From: an uncultured Spartobacteria bacterium
Lineage (GTDB): Bacteria; Verrucomicrobiota; Verrucomicrobiia; Chthoniobacterales; Terrimicrobiaceae
DNA length: 64,000 nt
Direction of reading: 5' to 3'
Assembly (NCBI GenBank): GCA_937960895.1
Contig: CALCJD010000061.1
Coordinates: forward strand, 1 to 64,000
In this document: in pieces, positions 56,167-64,000 of the stretch
Position numbering within the stretch: the stretch's first letter is position 1
Layout of the letters: every line of letters starts with the position of its first letter
Notes under the pieces: generated by a model
Told to the model about the DNA's origin: nothing
Seen by the model: only the letters and a program-made list of their open reading frames with translations
Databases searched by the model: none
Position numbers and translations under genes: made by a program

Positions 56167-56829
56167 ATGCCGCTCTTCGTTTTGCTCCGGGTCTTTTCCG
56201 ATGTCACTCCGCGGACCGGGGCGGAGCAAATGGCGCTCGACGAAGCGCTTCTCGAGGCGGTGTCGTCGCCCGTTCTGCGGGTGTACCGCTGGGCGGAGCC
56301 CGCGGTTTCCTTCGGGTATGCCCAGTCCCTCGGCGAGGTGCAACGCACCTTCCCCGACCGGCCGCTGGTCCGGCGCTGGACGGGCGGGGGCATGGTTGAA
56401 CACGGACGCGACTGGACCTTTGCGCTCATTGTGCCGGCGGGGGAGCCCTTTGCCGCCGTGCGCCCCGCGGAAAGTTACCGCCGGATTCACTCCGCCGTGG
56501 CCCGGGCGCTGGGGGGCGCGGCTTTTCTCCAAAGCGGGTGTGCCTCCGCCCCCGGCGGGGCGTGTTTCCAACGACCGGTGTGCGACGACGTGATGGGGGA
56601 TCATGGCGCCAAGATTTGCGGGGGCGCCCAGCGAAGGACCCGGCGGGGATTCCTGCACCAGGGGAGCGTGCAGGGATGTGCCTGGCCGCCGGATCTGGAG
56701 GAGCGCCTCAGCCGGCTGCTGGCCGGACGGACGGAGCCGTTTGTGCCGGACGGCGCGGTTTTTGCCCGGATGAAGGCTCTGGCGGAGGAAAAATACGGCT
56801 CGCCGGACTGGTTGCGGAGACATCCCTGA
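56167..56829 (+). CDS. Lipoate-protein ligase A family protein
   Basis: This 220-residue BPL/LplA-fold enzyme carries the block RRWTGGGMVEHGRDWTFAL and the catalytic lysine in AKICGGAQRRTRRGFLHQGS. Relatives attach lipoate or octanoate to E2 and H proteins. It lacks the C-terminal accessory domain of E. coli LplA, as in LipM-like octanoyl transferases. ATG 56167 was chosen over the TTG six bases upstream. It is divergent from parB. Confidence 0.83.
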   Translation: MPLFVLLRVFSDVTPRTGAEQMALDEALLEAVSSPVLRVYRWAEPAVSFGYAQSLGEVQRTFPDRPLVRRWTGGGMVEHGRDWTFALIVPAGEPFAAVRPAESYRRIHSAVARALGGAAFLQSGCASAPGGACFQRPVCDDVMGDHGAKICGGAQRRTRRGFLHQGSVQGCAWPPDLEERLSRLLAGRTEPFVPDGAVFARMKALAEEKYGSPDWLRRHP

Positions 56830-56935
56830 GGGAAGGACGGCCTTTCGGATGGGGGAGGTTCCGTCGCCGGGGGATTCCGGCGGGATTCTTCGTGATTACC
56901 CTTGATTTCGCCGGACGGTCGCGGACGATGGCCTC

Positions 56936-59014
56936 ATGGATTTTTCCGACAAATCCTTTTACCTCAATCGCGAACTGAGCTGGCTGGAATTCAACCAGCG
57001 CGTCCTCGATCAGGCCATGGACGAGTCGAACCCCCTGCTCGAGCGACTGAAATTTCTCTGCATCGTCAGCTCCAATTTGGACGAGTTTTTCGAGGTCCGC
57101 GTCGCCGGCCTCAAACAGCAGAAGCAGATGCATTCTTCGGAGACCGGACCCGACGGTCTCACCGCCAGCGAGGCGCTGGCGGCCATCAGCACGCGGGTGC
57201 GCCGCATGGTGGACGATCAATACGCCTGCTGGCGTGACCAACTGCAGCCGCAGCTCGAGAAACACAACATCCGCTTTCACACCTACCCGGATGTTCCCGA
57301 GGTCGAACGCGCGCATTTCGAGGAGTTTTTTCGGCGGACGGTTTACCCCGTGTTGACCCCGTTGGCCATCGATCCCGCGCATCCCTTTCCCCAGCTGCTC
57401 AACAAGAGCCTGAACGTCATCGTCGAACTCGAAGGCGAGGATCTCGACACCGACATTGCCGTTGTCCAGGTGCCGCGCATCCTGCCCCGGGTGGTGCCCT
57501 TTTCGAAACCGACGCAGGGCGACGACTACGTTTTCCTTGGTCACGTCATCCAGCACCACGTCGCCAGCCTCTTCCACGGGGTGAAGGTGCTTGGGGCCCA
57601 CCTCTTCCGGGTGACCCGCAACAGCAACCTCTATTTCGACGAGGAGGAGGCGCAGAACCTCCTGCACGCCATCGAGGCGGAACTGCGCAAGGTGAAACGC
57701 GGAGCGGCGGTGCGCCTTGAGGTGGAAAAGGACTGCCCGGCCCGCACCGTGGAGCGCCTTCTCGAGATCTTCAACCTCGAGGAGGAGGATGTCTTCCGAA
57801 TCGACGGCCCGCTGAACTTTGTGCGGCTCATGCCGCTGGCCATGCAGATCGACCGGCCCGAGCTCCGTTACAAGCGCTTCACTCCGAATACGGTCGTTTC
57901 GCTCAACGAGGAGGCGGACATCTTTTTCCACATCCGCAAGGGTGATTTCCTCTGTCACCACCCCTACGACAATTTCCAGACCGTGGTGGATTTTCTCGCC
58001 CAGGCGGCGGAGGACCCCCACGTGCTGGCCATCAAACAGACGTTGTACCGGACGAGTTCCGACTCGCCGCTGGTGCAGTCGCTCATCGAGGCCGCGCGCA
58101 ATGGCAAGCAGGTCACGGTGGTCATCGAACTCAAGGCCCGCTTCGACGAGGCGGCCAACATCAAATGGGCGCGCATGATGCGCGAGGCCGGGGTGGATGT
58201 CGTTTATGGCGTGACCGGCCTGAAGACCCACGCCAAGGCGATGCTGATCGTGCGGAGCGAGGGCGACGGCATCCGGCGCTACGCCCACCTGGGCACCGGG
58301 AATTATCACCCGTCGACGGCAAAAATTTACACCGATCTCGGCCTGTTCACCTGCCGGGAGGAGATCACGAACGACCTGGCCGAAACCTTCAACTGCCTGA
58401 CCGGCGTGGCGAAGTTCCCGCAGATGAAGGAGCTTCTGGTGGCGCCGTTCAATCTGTTTGAGGCGATTTTGCGTCTCATCGAAACCGAGATCGAACACGC
58501 CCGGGCCGGGCGTCCGTGCGGCATCTACATCAAGGTCAACGCCCTGGTGGAGGAGGGGATCATCGAGGCCCTCTATCGCGCCTCCGCCGCCGGAGTCCCG
58601 ATCCGCCTCCTCGTGCGCGGCACCTGCGCGCTGAAGGTGGGCATTCCGGGCGTGAGCGAAAACATCGAGGTGCGCAGCATCGTCGGACGCTTCCTCGAAC
58701 ACAGCCGGATCTACCGTTTCGAAAACGGCGGCGACCCCAAGATCTACCTCGGCAGCGCCGACCTCATGCCGCGTAATTTGTTCCGCCGCGTCGAAACGGT
58801 CTTCCCGGTGGTCACCCCCGGCATGAAGGAGCATGTCGAGGAAATCCTGGATTGGTTCTGGCGCGACAACGTGAAGGCCAAGGTCATGCAGCCGGACGGC
58901 ACCTATGTGCTGAGAAAAACCGACGAGCCTCCGTTTGACGCCCAGGCCGAGTTTGTCGCCGACGCCCAGCGCCGCCGGAAAAAACGCCTGGCTTCGAGCG
59001 CGAACCAGGCCTGA
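56936..59014 (+). CDS. ppk: Polyphosphate kinase 1
   Basis: This 692-residue enzyme makes inorganic polyphosphate from ATP. The N-terminal signature NRELSWLEFNQRVLDQA is followed by the head domain and two phospholipase-D-like domains. The phosphorylated histidine is His432 in GLKTHAKAMLI and the second catalytic histidine His458 in GTGNYHPSTAK. All residues expected for activity are present. A BlaI-type regulator follows 62 bases later on the same strand. Confidence 0.97.
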   Translation: MDFSDKSFYLNRELSWLEFNQRVLDQAMDESNPLLERLKFLCIVSSNLDEFFEVRVAGLKQQKQMHSSETGPDGLTASEALAAISTRVRRMVDDQYACWRDQLQPQLEKHNIRFHTYPDVPEVERAHFEEFFRRTVYPVLTPLAIDPAHPFPQLLNKSLNVIVELEGEDLDTDIAVVQVPRILPRVVPFSKPTQGDDYVFLGHVIQHHVASLFHGVKVLGAHLFRVTRNSNLYFDEEEAQNLLHAIEAELRKVKRGAAVRLEVEKDCPARTVERLLEIFNLEEEDVFRIDGPLNFVRLMPLAMQIDRPELRYKRFTPNTVVSLNEEADIFFHIRKGDFLCHHPYDNFQTVVDFLAQAAEDPHVLAIKQTLYRTSSDSPLVQSLIEAARNGKQVTVVIELKARFDEAANIKWARMMREAGVDVVYGVTGLKTHAKAMLIVRSEGDGIRRYAHLGTGNYHPSTAKIYTDLGLFTCREEITNDLAETFNCLTGVAKFPQMKELLVAPFNLFEAILRLIETEIEHARAGRPCGIYIKVNALVEEGIIEALYRASAAGVPIRLLVRGTCALKVGIPGVSENIEVRSIVGRFLEHSRIYRFENGGDPKIYLGSADLMPRNLFRRVETVFPVVTPGMKEHVEEILDWFWRDNVKAKVMQPDGTYVLRKTDEPPFDAQAEFVADAQRRRKKRLASSANQA

Positions 59015-59076
59015 CAGTTTCCGGGGGAACGGATATTCTTCTTCCCGGCGCGAGGATCCTCTGACACTTGCAAACA

Positions 59077-59454
59077 ATGAACCCCAGGATTTCGGACGCG
59101 GAGTGGCGGGTGATGAAAGTCGTCTGGCGCAAACCGCATTGCGGAGCGCAGGACATCATCGGGGCGCTCGCGAATTCCACGGACTGGTCACCGGGCACAA
59201 TCAAGACCCTCCTCAACCGTCTGGTCCGGAAAAAGGCGCTCGGGTTTGCCAGGGAGGGGAAGGTCTACCGGTATTTTGCCCGGGTGACGGAGGAGGAATG
59301 CCGCGCCGCGGAGGCCGAGACCTTTCTGGACCGCGTCTTCAACGGCGCCCTCACGCCCATGGTCGCCCATTTTGTCAACAACCGCCGGCTCAGTCGGAAG
59401 GAGATTGAGGAATTGGAGCAACTCCTGCGTCAGGGCAAAAAATCCGGCGAATGA
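59077..59454 (+). CDS. BlaI/MecI-family transcriptional repressor
   Basis: This 125-residue winged-helix repressor opens RISDAEWRVMKVVWRKPHCG and continues WSPGTIKTLLNRLVRKKALG and KVYRYFARVTEEECR, the full BlaI/MecI plan. In beta-lactam systems it is cleaved after a BlaR1 (M56) sensor signals. No M56 gene lies beside it, and no beta-lactamase is near. Its targets may be ppk or the DUF4019 gene. The start at 59077 fits the family length. Confidence 0.88.
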   Translation: MNPRISDAEWRVMKVVWRKPHCGAQDIIGALANSTDWSPGTIKTLLNRLVRKKALGFAREGKVYRYFARVTEEECRAAEAETFLDRVFNGALTPMVAHFVNNRRLSRKEIEELEQLLRQGKKSGE

Positions 59455-59509
59455 AACACCCCTGCGCCGGATCGGAGTAACATTTTTAACCCCCCAACCC
59501 CACAACACC

Positions 59510-59998
59510 ATGTTCACCGTTCAAACCCGCCGGATCCGGCGCCTTTCCCTCGCCCTCTGTCTGGCCCCGTTCACCCTGGCCACGCTCCAAGCCCAGCCCG
59601 CCGAAGCGAACACCCCGGCTCCCGCCGAGGCCTCCGACGCCGCCAAGTCCGCCGCGGTGGAGGCCATGGAAAAATGGCTCACCCTCATCGACAGGGGGGA
59701 GTATGAACGAAGCTGGGACGAGGCGGCCGCGTCCTTCCAAAAGGCGGTTTCCGCCGCGCAGTGGGCGGCGATGTTGAAAGCCGTGAGGGAGCCGCTGGGC
59801 GCGCTCGAATCGCGGAAGCCGGTCTCCGCCGCGTGGCAAACCGAGGTGCCGTCGCCCCAGGGAATTCTGAAGGGGGAGTTTGTCATCGCCCAGTTTGAAA
59901 CCTCCTTCGCCAACATGAAATACGCGCTGGAAACCGTGACGTTTGAACGGCAGGACGGCGCCTGGAAGGCGGCGGGGTATTACATCAAACCGCGCTGA
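59510..59998 (+). CDS. Exported DUF4019 protein
   Basis: This 162-residue protein has a signal peptide (LSLALCLAPFTLATLQAQ). The mature part matches DUF4019: KWLTLIDRGEYERSWDEAA, FQKAVSAAQWAAMLKAVREP, LGALESRKP and the C-terminal GAWKAAGYYIKP. This domain resembles NTF2-like folds and has no known enzymatic function. It lies 55 bases after the BlaI gene and is convergent with the WYL regulator. Confidence 0.87.
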   Translation: MFTVQTRRIRRLSLALCLAPFTLATLQAQPAEANTPAPAEASDAAKSAAVEAMEKWLTLIDRGEYERSWDEAAASFQKAVSAAQWAAMLKAVREPLGALESRKPVSAAWQTEVPSPQGILKGEFVIAQFETSFANMKYALETVTFERQDGAWKAAGYYIKPR

Positions 59999-60013
59999 GT
60001 CCGCGCCGCCGCG

Positions 60014-61027
60014 TTACTGCGCCAGGGCGGCCCGCAGCCGTTTGATCACGCGCCGTTTCAGTTCGGGCGGCCCGACAATCCGCACGTGTTCGCCCCAGGA
60101 GAGAACCCAGGGTTCAATCTCCAGGAGCGAGGAAAGTTGCAGGGTCAGTTCGAGTCCGCCGCCGGCCAGTTCCTGGATCTGCTGGCTCGGATGCCAGATG
60201 CGTTCGCGGACCAACTGGGCGGCGAAGGGATCGAATCTCAGACGCACGGTGTGACTGCCCCGGGCGGTGAAAACGCCGAAGCTGTGCCTGAGGTGCCTTT
60301 CGATGGAAAAATTCGCGGGCCGCACAAAGGTGGCGGCGCCCATTTGCGGTTCCTTCATCCGCGTGAGCACAAAGGTGCGCAGCGCCTTGCGCTTCAGACA
60401 GAATCCGATGGCATACCACTGGTCCAGCACGCAGGCGAGGTGGTAGGGCTGCAGCGTGCGCTTTTCGTAGCGGCTGGAGTTGAGTTTGCGGTACCGGAAG
60501 GTGATTTCCTTGCTTTTCCGCACCGCCTCGCTGACCACCTGAAAGGTGGTGAGATCGACCGGGGAGATTTCGAAAGTCTTGAACGAGACGAGGGCGTCCA
60601 GGTCGTTCCACGAAAGGGTCAGCCGTCCGCTCAAATTCGCGGTGAGCTTGTCGAGGGCGCTTCGGAGGGGGGATTCAAACGGGGTGCCCTTGTATTGGGC
60701 GAGGGCCTTTTGACCGATGAAAACGGAGACCAGTTCGGCCTCGGTCAGTTCCACCATGGGAAAGTTCGAGACCGGTTCGGTGAAACAATATCCGCCTTCC
60801 CCCTGGTCGTAGATGATCGGCAGCCGCAGGCGCTCCCGCATGAAATCGATGTCCCGCTGAATGGTCTTGGTTGTCACCTCGATGTCCGCGGCGAGACGTT
60901 GGCGGTTGGGGAATTCACCGGATTTGATGGCCTGAAAAATCCGCTGCATCCGGTCCAGGGGAGGACGGGTGTGCAACTGCCTCCGGGAGGAGGCGGAACG
61001 CCGGGAGAACGGCCGGGGACGCGGCAT
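60014..61027 (-). CDS. WYL-domain transcriptional regulator
   Basis: This 337-residue regulator has an N-terminal winged helix-turn-helix (LAADIEVTTKTIQRDIDFMR), a WYL domain (LQPYHLACVLDQWYAIGFCL, where WYL reads WYA) and a C-terminal WCX extension. WYL domains sense ligands such as nucleic acids or nucleotides; related regulators control DNA repair and defence loci. No defence genes lie beside it, and its neighbour fmt is divergent. The N-terminal 25 residues are basic. Confidence 0.85.
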   Translation of the reverse strand: MPRPRPFSRRSASSRRQLHTRPPLDRMQRIFQAIKSGEFPNRQRLAADIEVTTKTIQRDIDFMRERLRLPIIYDQGEGGYCFTEPVSNFPMVELTEAELVSVFIGQKALAQYKGTPFESPLRSALDKLTANLSGRLTLSWNDLDALVSFKTFEISPVDLTTFQVVSEAVRKSKEITFRYRKLNSSRYEKRTLQPYHLACVLDQWYAIGFCLKRKALRTFVLTRMKEPQMGAATFVRPANFSIERHLRHSFGVFTARGSHTVRLRFDPFAAQLVRERIWHPSQQIQELAGGGLELTLQLSSLLEIEPWVLSWGEHVRIVGPPELKRRVIKRLRAALAQ

Positions 61028-61157
61028 GTCCCCTGCATATCAGGTCCGGCGCAAAAGAAAAGCCCCCGTTCGGGTTGCCGATGTTCCTGTTTGCGTTTCC
61101 GCCCCCAAACATCCTCCGGACTTGCCGCGGGGCCGGTTTTTCCGAAATGGTGCGGCG

Positions 61158-62093
61158 ATGCGGATTGTATTTTTGGGAACGGGAGAAATCGGCCTTCCCG
61201 CGTTGCGGGCACTGGCGCAACGGCATGACGTGGCGGCGGTTTATACACAACCGGACCGTCCGGCCGGTCGCGACCTCAAGTTGCGTCCGTCGCCGGTGAA
61301 GGTGACGGCCCTGTCCCTGGGACTGCCGGTTTTGCAGCCGGAAAAAATCCGCCGCGACGACGTGGTGGCGGAACTGGCTTCGTGGAAGGCGGACCTGATG
61401 GTGGTGGCGGCGTATGGACAGATCCTGCCCAAACGCATCCTCGACCTGCCGCGTCTGGGTTGCCTGAACATTCATGCCTCGGTCCTTCCGCGCCATCGCG
61501 GGGCCTCTCCCATCCATGCGGCCATCCTGGCCGGGGATGCGGAGAGCGGCGTCACGATCATGCAGATGGACGAGGGGCTCGACACCGGCCCCATTCTGCG
61601 CATCGAACGCACCCCCATTCTGCCGACGGACACGGCGGGTTCCCTGCATGACCGCCTGGCGGAGCTCGCCGTGGAACCGCTGCTGGCGGTGATCGGGGGG
61701 CTCGAACGGGGCACCGTGCAGCCGGAAAAACAAGACGACACCCTGGCAACCTATGCGCCGAAACTTTCGAAACAGGACGGCCTTGTGGACTGGACCGCCC
61801 CGGCGCGGGAAATCGATCTTCGGGTGCGCGGCATGACGCCGTGGCCCGGGGCGTTTACGTTTCTGCCCGACGGCCGGATGCTGAAAATTCACCGCGTCTC
61901 CTTCGGGGAAGGGGACGGCGGAGCGCCCGGCGAGGTGGTGTCCGCCGATGCGGAAGGCATCGTGGTGGCGGCCGGTTCCGGTCGGGTGCGCCTGCTGGAA
62001 GTGCAGGCGGCCGGCGGGAAGCGAATGGCGGCGGCGGATTTTCTGCGCGGTCGCGAGCTGCCCGCGGGCACGCGGCTGGGGGTCCAACCGTAG
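61158..62093 (+). CDS. fmt: Methionyl-tRNA formyltransferase
   Basis: This 311-residue enzyme formylates initiator Met-tRNA with 10-formyltetrahydrofolate. The signature LNIHASVLPRHRGASPIHAA and GVTIMQMDEGLDTGPIL carry the catalytic Asn and His. The opening MRIVFLGTGEIGLPALRAL and the linker to the C-terminal OB-fold domain are typical. The usual partner def is not adjacent. It diverges from the WYL regulator. Confidence 0.95.
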   Translation: MRIVFLGTGEIGLPALRALAQRHDVAAVYTQPDRPAGRDLKLRPSPVKVTALSLGLPVLQPEKIRRDDVVAELASWKADLMVVAAYGQILPKRILDLPRLGCLNIHASVLPRHRGASPIHAAILAGDAESGVTIMQMDEGLDTGPILRIERTPILPTDTAGSLHDRLAELAVEPLLAVIGGLERGTVQPEKQDDTLATYAPKLSKQDGLVDWTAPAREIDLRVRGMTPWPGAFTFLPDGRMLKIHRVSFGEGDGGAPGEVVSADAEGIVVAAGSGRVRLLEVQAAGGKRMAAADFLRGRELPAGTRLGVQP

Positions 62094-62128
62094 GACGGCA
62101 CGGAGCCCGCGGATTCCCGCCGGCGGGG

Positions 62129-63388
62129 TTATTCCTTCACGCGTTCGATCCGGGCTCCGAGCGAATTCAGTTTGTCGTCGATGCTCTCGTAGCCGCGGTC
62201 GATGTGATAAACGCGGTGCACCTCGGTGGTGCCCTCGGCCTGGAGCCCGGCCAGGATCAGGGCGGCGGAGGCGCGCAGGTCGCTGGCCATGACCGGGGCG
62301 CCGCTGAGCCGGGGAACGCCGGTGATGACCGCCGTGGCGCCTTCGAGTTCGATGTTGGCGCCCATGCGCTTGAGTTCCGCCACATGCATGTAGCGCTGCG
62401 GGAACACGTTTTCCGTGATGGCGCTGATGCCCTCCGTGGTGGCGAGCAGGGCGCACATCTGGGCCTGCATGTCGGTCGGGAATCCCGGATACGGCAGGGT
62501 TTCCAGTTTGAGCGGACGCCGTTGGCTCCCCGGCTTGATCGTGAGGTAGTCCTTGCCGGAGGCGATTGCAAATCCGGCCTCCGCGAGCGGATCCACCAGG
62601 GCTTTCAGGTGGGCGGGCTCGGCGCGGGTGACAGTGACCTCCCGGCCCGTGATCGCGCCCGCAATCAAAAACGTGCCCGCCTCGATGCGGTCGGGAATCA
62701 CCTCGTGCTCGGCGCCGTGCAGTTCCTTCACGCCCTCGACGATGATCCGCCGGGTGCCGGCGCCTTCGATTTTGGCTCCCATCTTGATGAGAAAATTGGC
62801 GAGATCCTCGACCTCGGGTTCCTCGGCGGCGCCGTCAATGACCGTGGTGCCTTCGGCGAGCACGGCGGCCATCATCACGTTGTCGGTGCCGAGCACGGTG
62901 GAGCCGAATTTTCCGCGCAAATTGATGGTCGCGCCCCGCAGTTGCGGGGCCAGCACGCGCACATTGCCCTGCTGAACCAGAACCGCCGCGCCGAGCGCCT
63001 CAAATCCCTTCAGGTGCAGGTCGATGGGACGGTCGCCGATGATGCAGCCGCCGGGCAGGGACACGGTCGCCTGTTTCTCGCGGCCCAGCAGGGGACCGAG
63101 CACACAGACCGAGGCGCGCATCTTGCGGACGATGTCGTAGGGAGCCTCGGTGGTGACCTTCTCGGCTTTCACGGTCACGGTGCCGCTGGCCCGCTCCACC
63201 TCGCACCCCAACCGGCTCAGGATCGTGAGCATGTAGTGAATGTCGCTCAGGTCCGGCACGCGGGAAATCGTGCAGGGTTCCTTTGTCAGGAGCGTGGCGG
63301 CCAGGATCGGAAGGGCCGAGTTTTTCGACCCGCTGATCCGCACGGAGCCGTTCAACTCCGTTCCACCGTGAACGATGATCTTGTCCAT
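62129..63388 (-). CDS. murA: UDP-N-acetylglucosamine 1-carboxyvinyltransferase
   Basis: This 419-residue first committed enzyme of peptidoglycan synthesis transfers the enolpyruvyl group from PEP to UDP-GlcNAc. The N-terminal signature GSVRISGSKNSALPILAATL and Cys115 in LPGGCIIGDRPIDLHLKG are present; Cys115 is the residue modified by fosfomycin. The C-terminal TDMQAQMCALLATTEG and DLRASAALILAGL are intact. It is followed upstream, on the same strand, by prmC at a distance of 139 bases. Confidence 0.97.
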   Translation of the reverse strand: MDKIIVHGGTELNGSVRISGSKNSALPILAATLLTKEPCTISRVPDLSDIHYMLTILSRLGCEVERASGTVTVKAEKVTTEAPYDIVRKMRASVCVLGPLLGREKQATVSLPGGCIIGDRPIDLHLKGFEALGAAVLVQQGNVRVLAPQLRGATINLRGKFGSTVLGTDNVMMAAVLAEGTTVIDGAAEEPEVEDLANFLIKMGAKIEGAGTRRIIVEGVKELHGAEHEVIPDRIEAGTFLIAGAITGREVTVTRAEPAHLKALVDPLAEAGFAIASGKDYLTIKPGSQRRPLKLETLPYPGFPTDMQAQMCALLATTEGISAITENVFPQRYMHVAELKRMGANIELEGATAVITGVPRLSGAPVMASDLRASAALILAGLQAEGTTEVHRVYHIDRGYESIDDKLNSLGARIERVKE

Positions 63389-63527
63389 GTTCCGCGTTTG
63401 AATATCAGGACGCCGGCCCTTGTCGAGTGAACAGGCGACGGTGGGGCGGACCATCCCGGGGACCGCCGGGCGGAGGGTGGGTTTTCCGAATCGGAACCGG
63501 ATCAGGAAGAGCCTGGGGGGAAAACAA

Positions 63528-64000
63528 TTACGCCGGCCGTCGGGCGCTGACAAAACGCTCGATGCCCTGGTGGTCCTTGGAGACGGTGATTTCCCGATAG
63601 CCGGCCCGGGCAAAAAGCTCCGCGACCCGGGCGGCCTGATCGTGACCGATTTCGAGGGCGACCAAACCGTTGGAGCCGAGGTGCGCGGGCGCGGCGTCGA
63701 TCAGGCGGCGGATCAGGTCGAGGCCGTCCGCTCCGCCGTCGAGGGCGGTGGCGGGATCGGCCTGCACTTCCTTTGGCAGGTCCGCCATTTCCCCCGAGGC
63801 GATGTAGGGCAGATTGGCGACGATGAGATCAAAGGGAATCGTTCCCTCCGGCAGAAGATCCCCCTGGTGCAGGGTCACCCGACCCTCCACGCCGAGGCGG
63901 ACCATGTTTTCCCGCGCCAGTTCCAGGGCGGCGGGATAAAGGTCGATGGCATGCACCTCGGCGTCGGGGTGTTCCAGGGCGAGGGTGATGGCGATGACGC
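63528..64000 (-). CDS. prmC: Peptide-chain-release-factor glutamine methyltransferase, partial
   Basis: The last 156 residues are present; the N-terminal part runs off the right edge. The SAM-binding region VIAITLALEHPDAEVHAIDL and the post-NPPY block PDPATALDGGADGLDLIRRLI (here quoted as ALDGGADGLDLI) identify PrmC/HemK, which methylates the GGQ glutamine of RF1 and RF2. The catalytic motif reads NLPYIASGEM in place of NPPY. prfA, its common neighbour, would lie upstream beyond the window. Confidence 0.85.
   Translation of the reverse strand, partial: VIAITLALEHPDAEVHAIDLYPAALELARENMVRLGVEGRVTLHQGDLLPEGTIPFDLIVANLPYIASGEMADLPKEVQADPATALDGGADGLDLIRRLIDAAPAHLGSNGLVALEIGHDQAARVAELFARAGYREITVSKDHQGIERFVSARRPA

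Noticed and set aside
56155..56175. TTGGCAATGCC resembling a sigma-54 -24 element
   Set aside because: There is no TTGC element at the required distance, and it overlaps the start of the lipoate ligase gene.

Overview
The window is a GC-rich, densely coded bacterial chromosome segment. I see no rRNA, tRNA, insertion sequence, phage, CRISPR array or origin. An atpBEFHAGDC operon, serA, purC, lysA, murA, fmt, prmC, ppk and parB mark it as chromosomal. A short ATP synthase delta, several sugar-acid and polysaccharide genes (heparinase II/III-like lyase, pectate lyase, GH63-like hydrolase, D-lyxose isomerase), two FAD-oxidoreductase paralogues and an alpha-E/ATP-grasp pair suggest a polysaccharide-degrading member of the Verrucomicrobiota, perhaps Opitutae-like. 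This placement is inference; no marker RNA is present to prove it.

Layout. 1-8.3 kb: a tightly coupled plus-strand operon (beta-hydroxyacid dehydrogenase, unknown U32-like barrel, enolase-superfamily sugar-acid dehydratase, ketoglutarate-semialdehyde dehydrogenase, heparinase II/III-like lyase), flanked by two paralogous secreted SGNH hydrolases and ended by a strong bidirectional terminator. A palindromic operator lies inside its promoter, and a GntR-like gene runs off the left edge. 8.5-15.2 kb: AraC regulator, a stress-type SDR cluster with a DUF892-like protein, a ureohydrolase, a LuxR regulator, and an IclR/FAD-oxidoreductase operon. 15.5-21.9 kb: acyl-CoA ligase, sugar-isomerase-like barrel, HAD phosphatase, serA and a site-2 protease. 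22.1-28.6 kb: complete F-type ATP synthase operon, ending in a terminator that overlaps the start of a pectate lyase gene.

29.6-38.2 kb: purC, small basic and SH3-like proteins, a glyoxalase remnant, an AI-2E-family permease, a GH63-like hydrolase, a frameshifted SDR and a DUF1656/HlyD pair. 38.3-43.7 kb: a six-gene minus-strand operon (32-residue membrane protein, GNAT, ATP-grasp, alpha-E, polysaccharide deacetylase, lysA) preceded by a close match to a sigma-54 promoter. 43.8-49.0 kb: a sugar-catabolic module (epimerase-like barrel, class I aldolase, Gfo/Idh/MocA dehydrogenase, D-lyxose isomerase, PfkB kinase) facing a DeoR regulator. 49.3-64 kb: hybrid histidine kinase, ClC channel, second FAD oxidoreductase, YjbQ, parB, lipoate ligase, ppk, BlaI regulator, DUF4019 protein, WYL regulator, fmt, murA and a partial prmC.

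How they work together. The first operon reads as intracellular breakdown of an uronate-containing oligosaccharide to a sugar acid and then to 2-oxoglutarate by a non-phosphorylative route. The 44-48 kb module reads as isomerisation, phosphorylation and aldol cleavage of a rare sugar. The six-gene operon may make or modify a peptide-like product, and it is the most open-ended system here. Two promoters (at 941-969 and 20726-20755) lie so close to their ATG codons that the transcripts should be leaderless or nearly so. Many genes lack an obvious ribosome-binding site, so several start choices are tentative.
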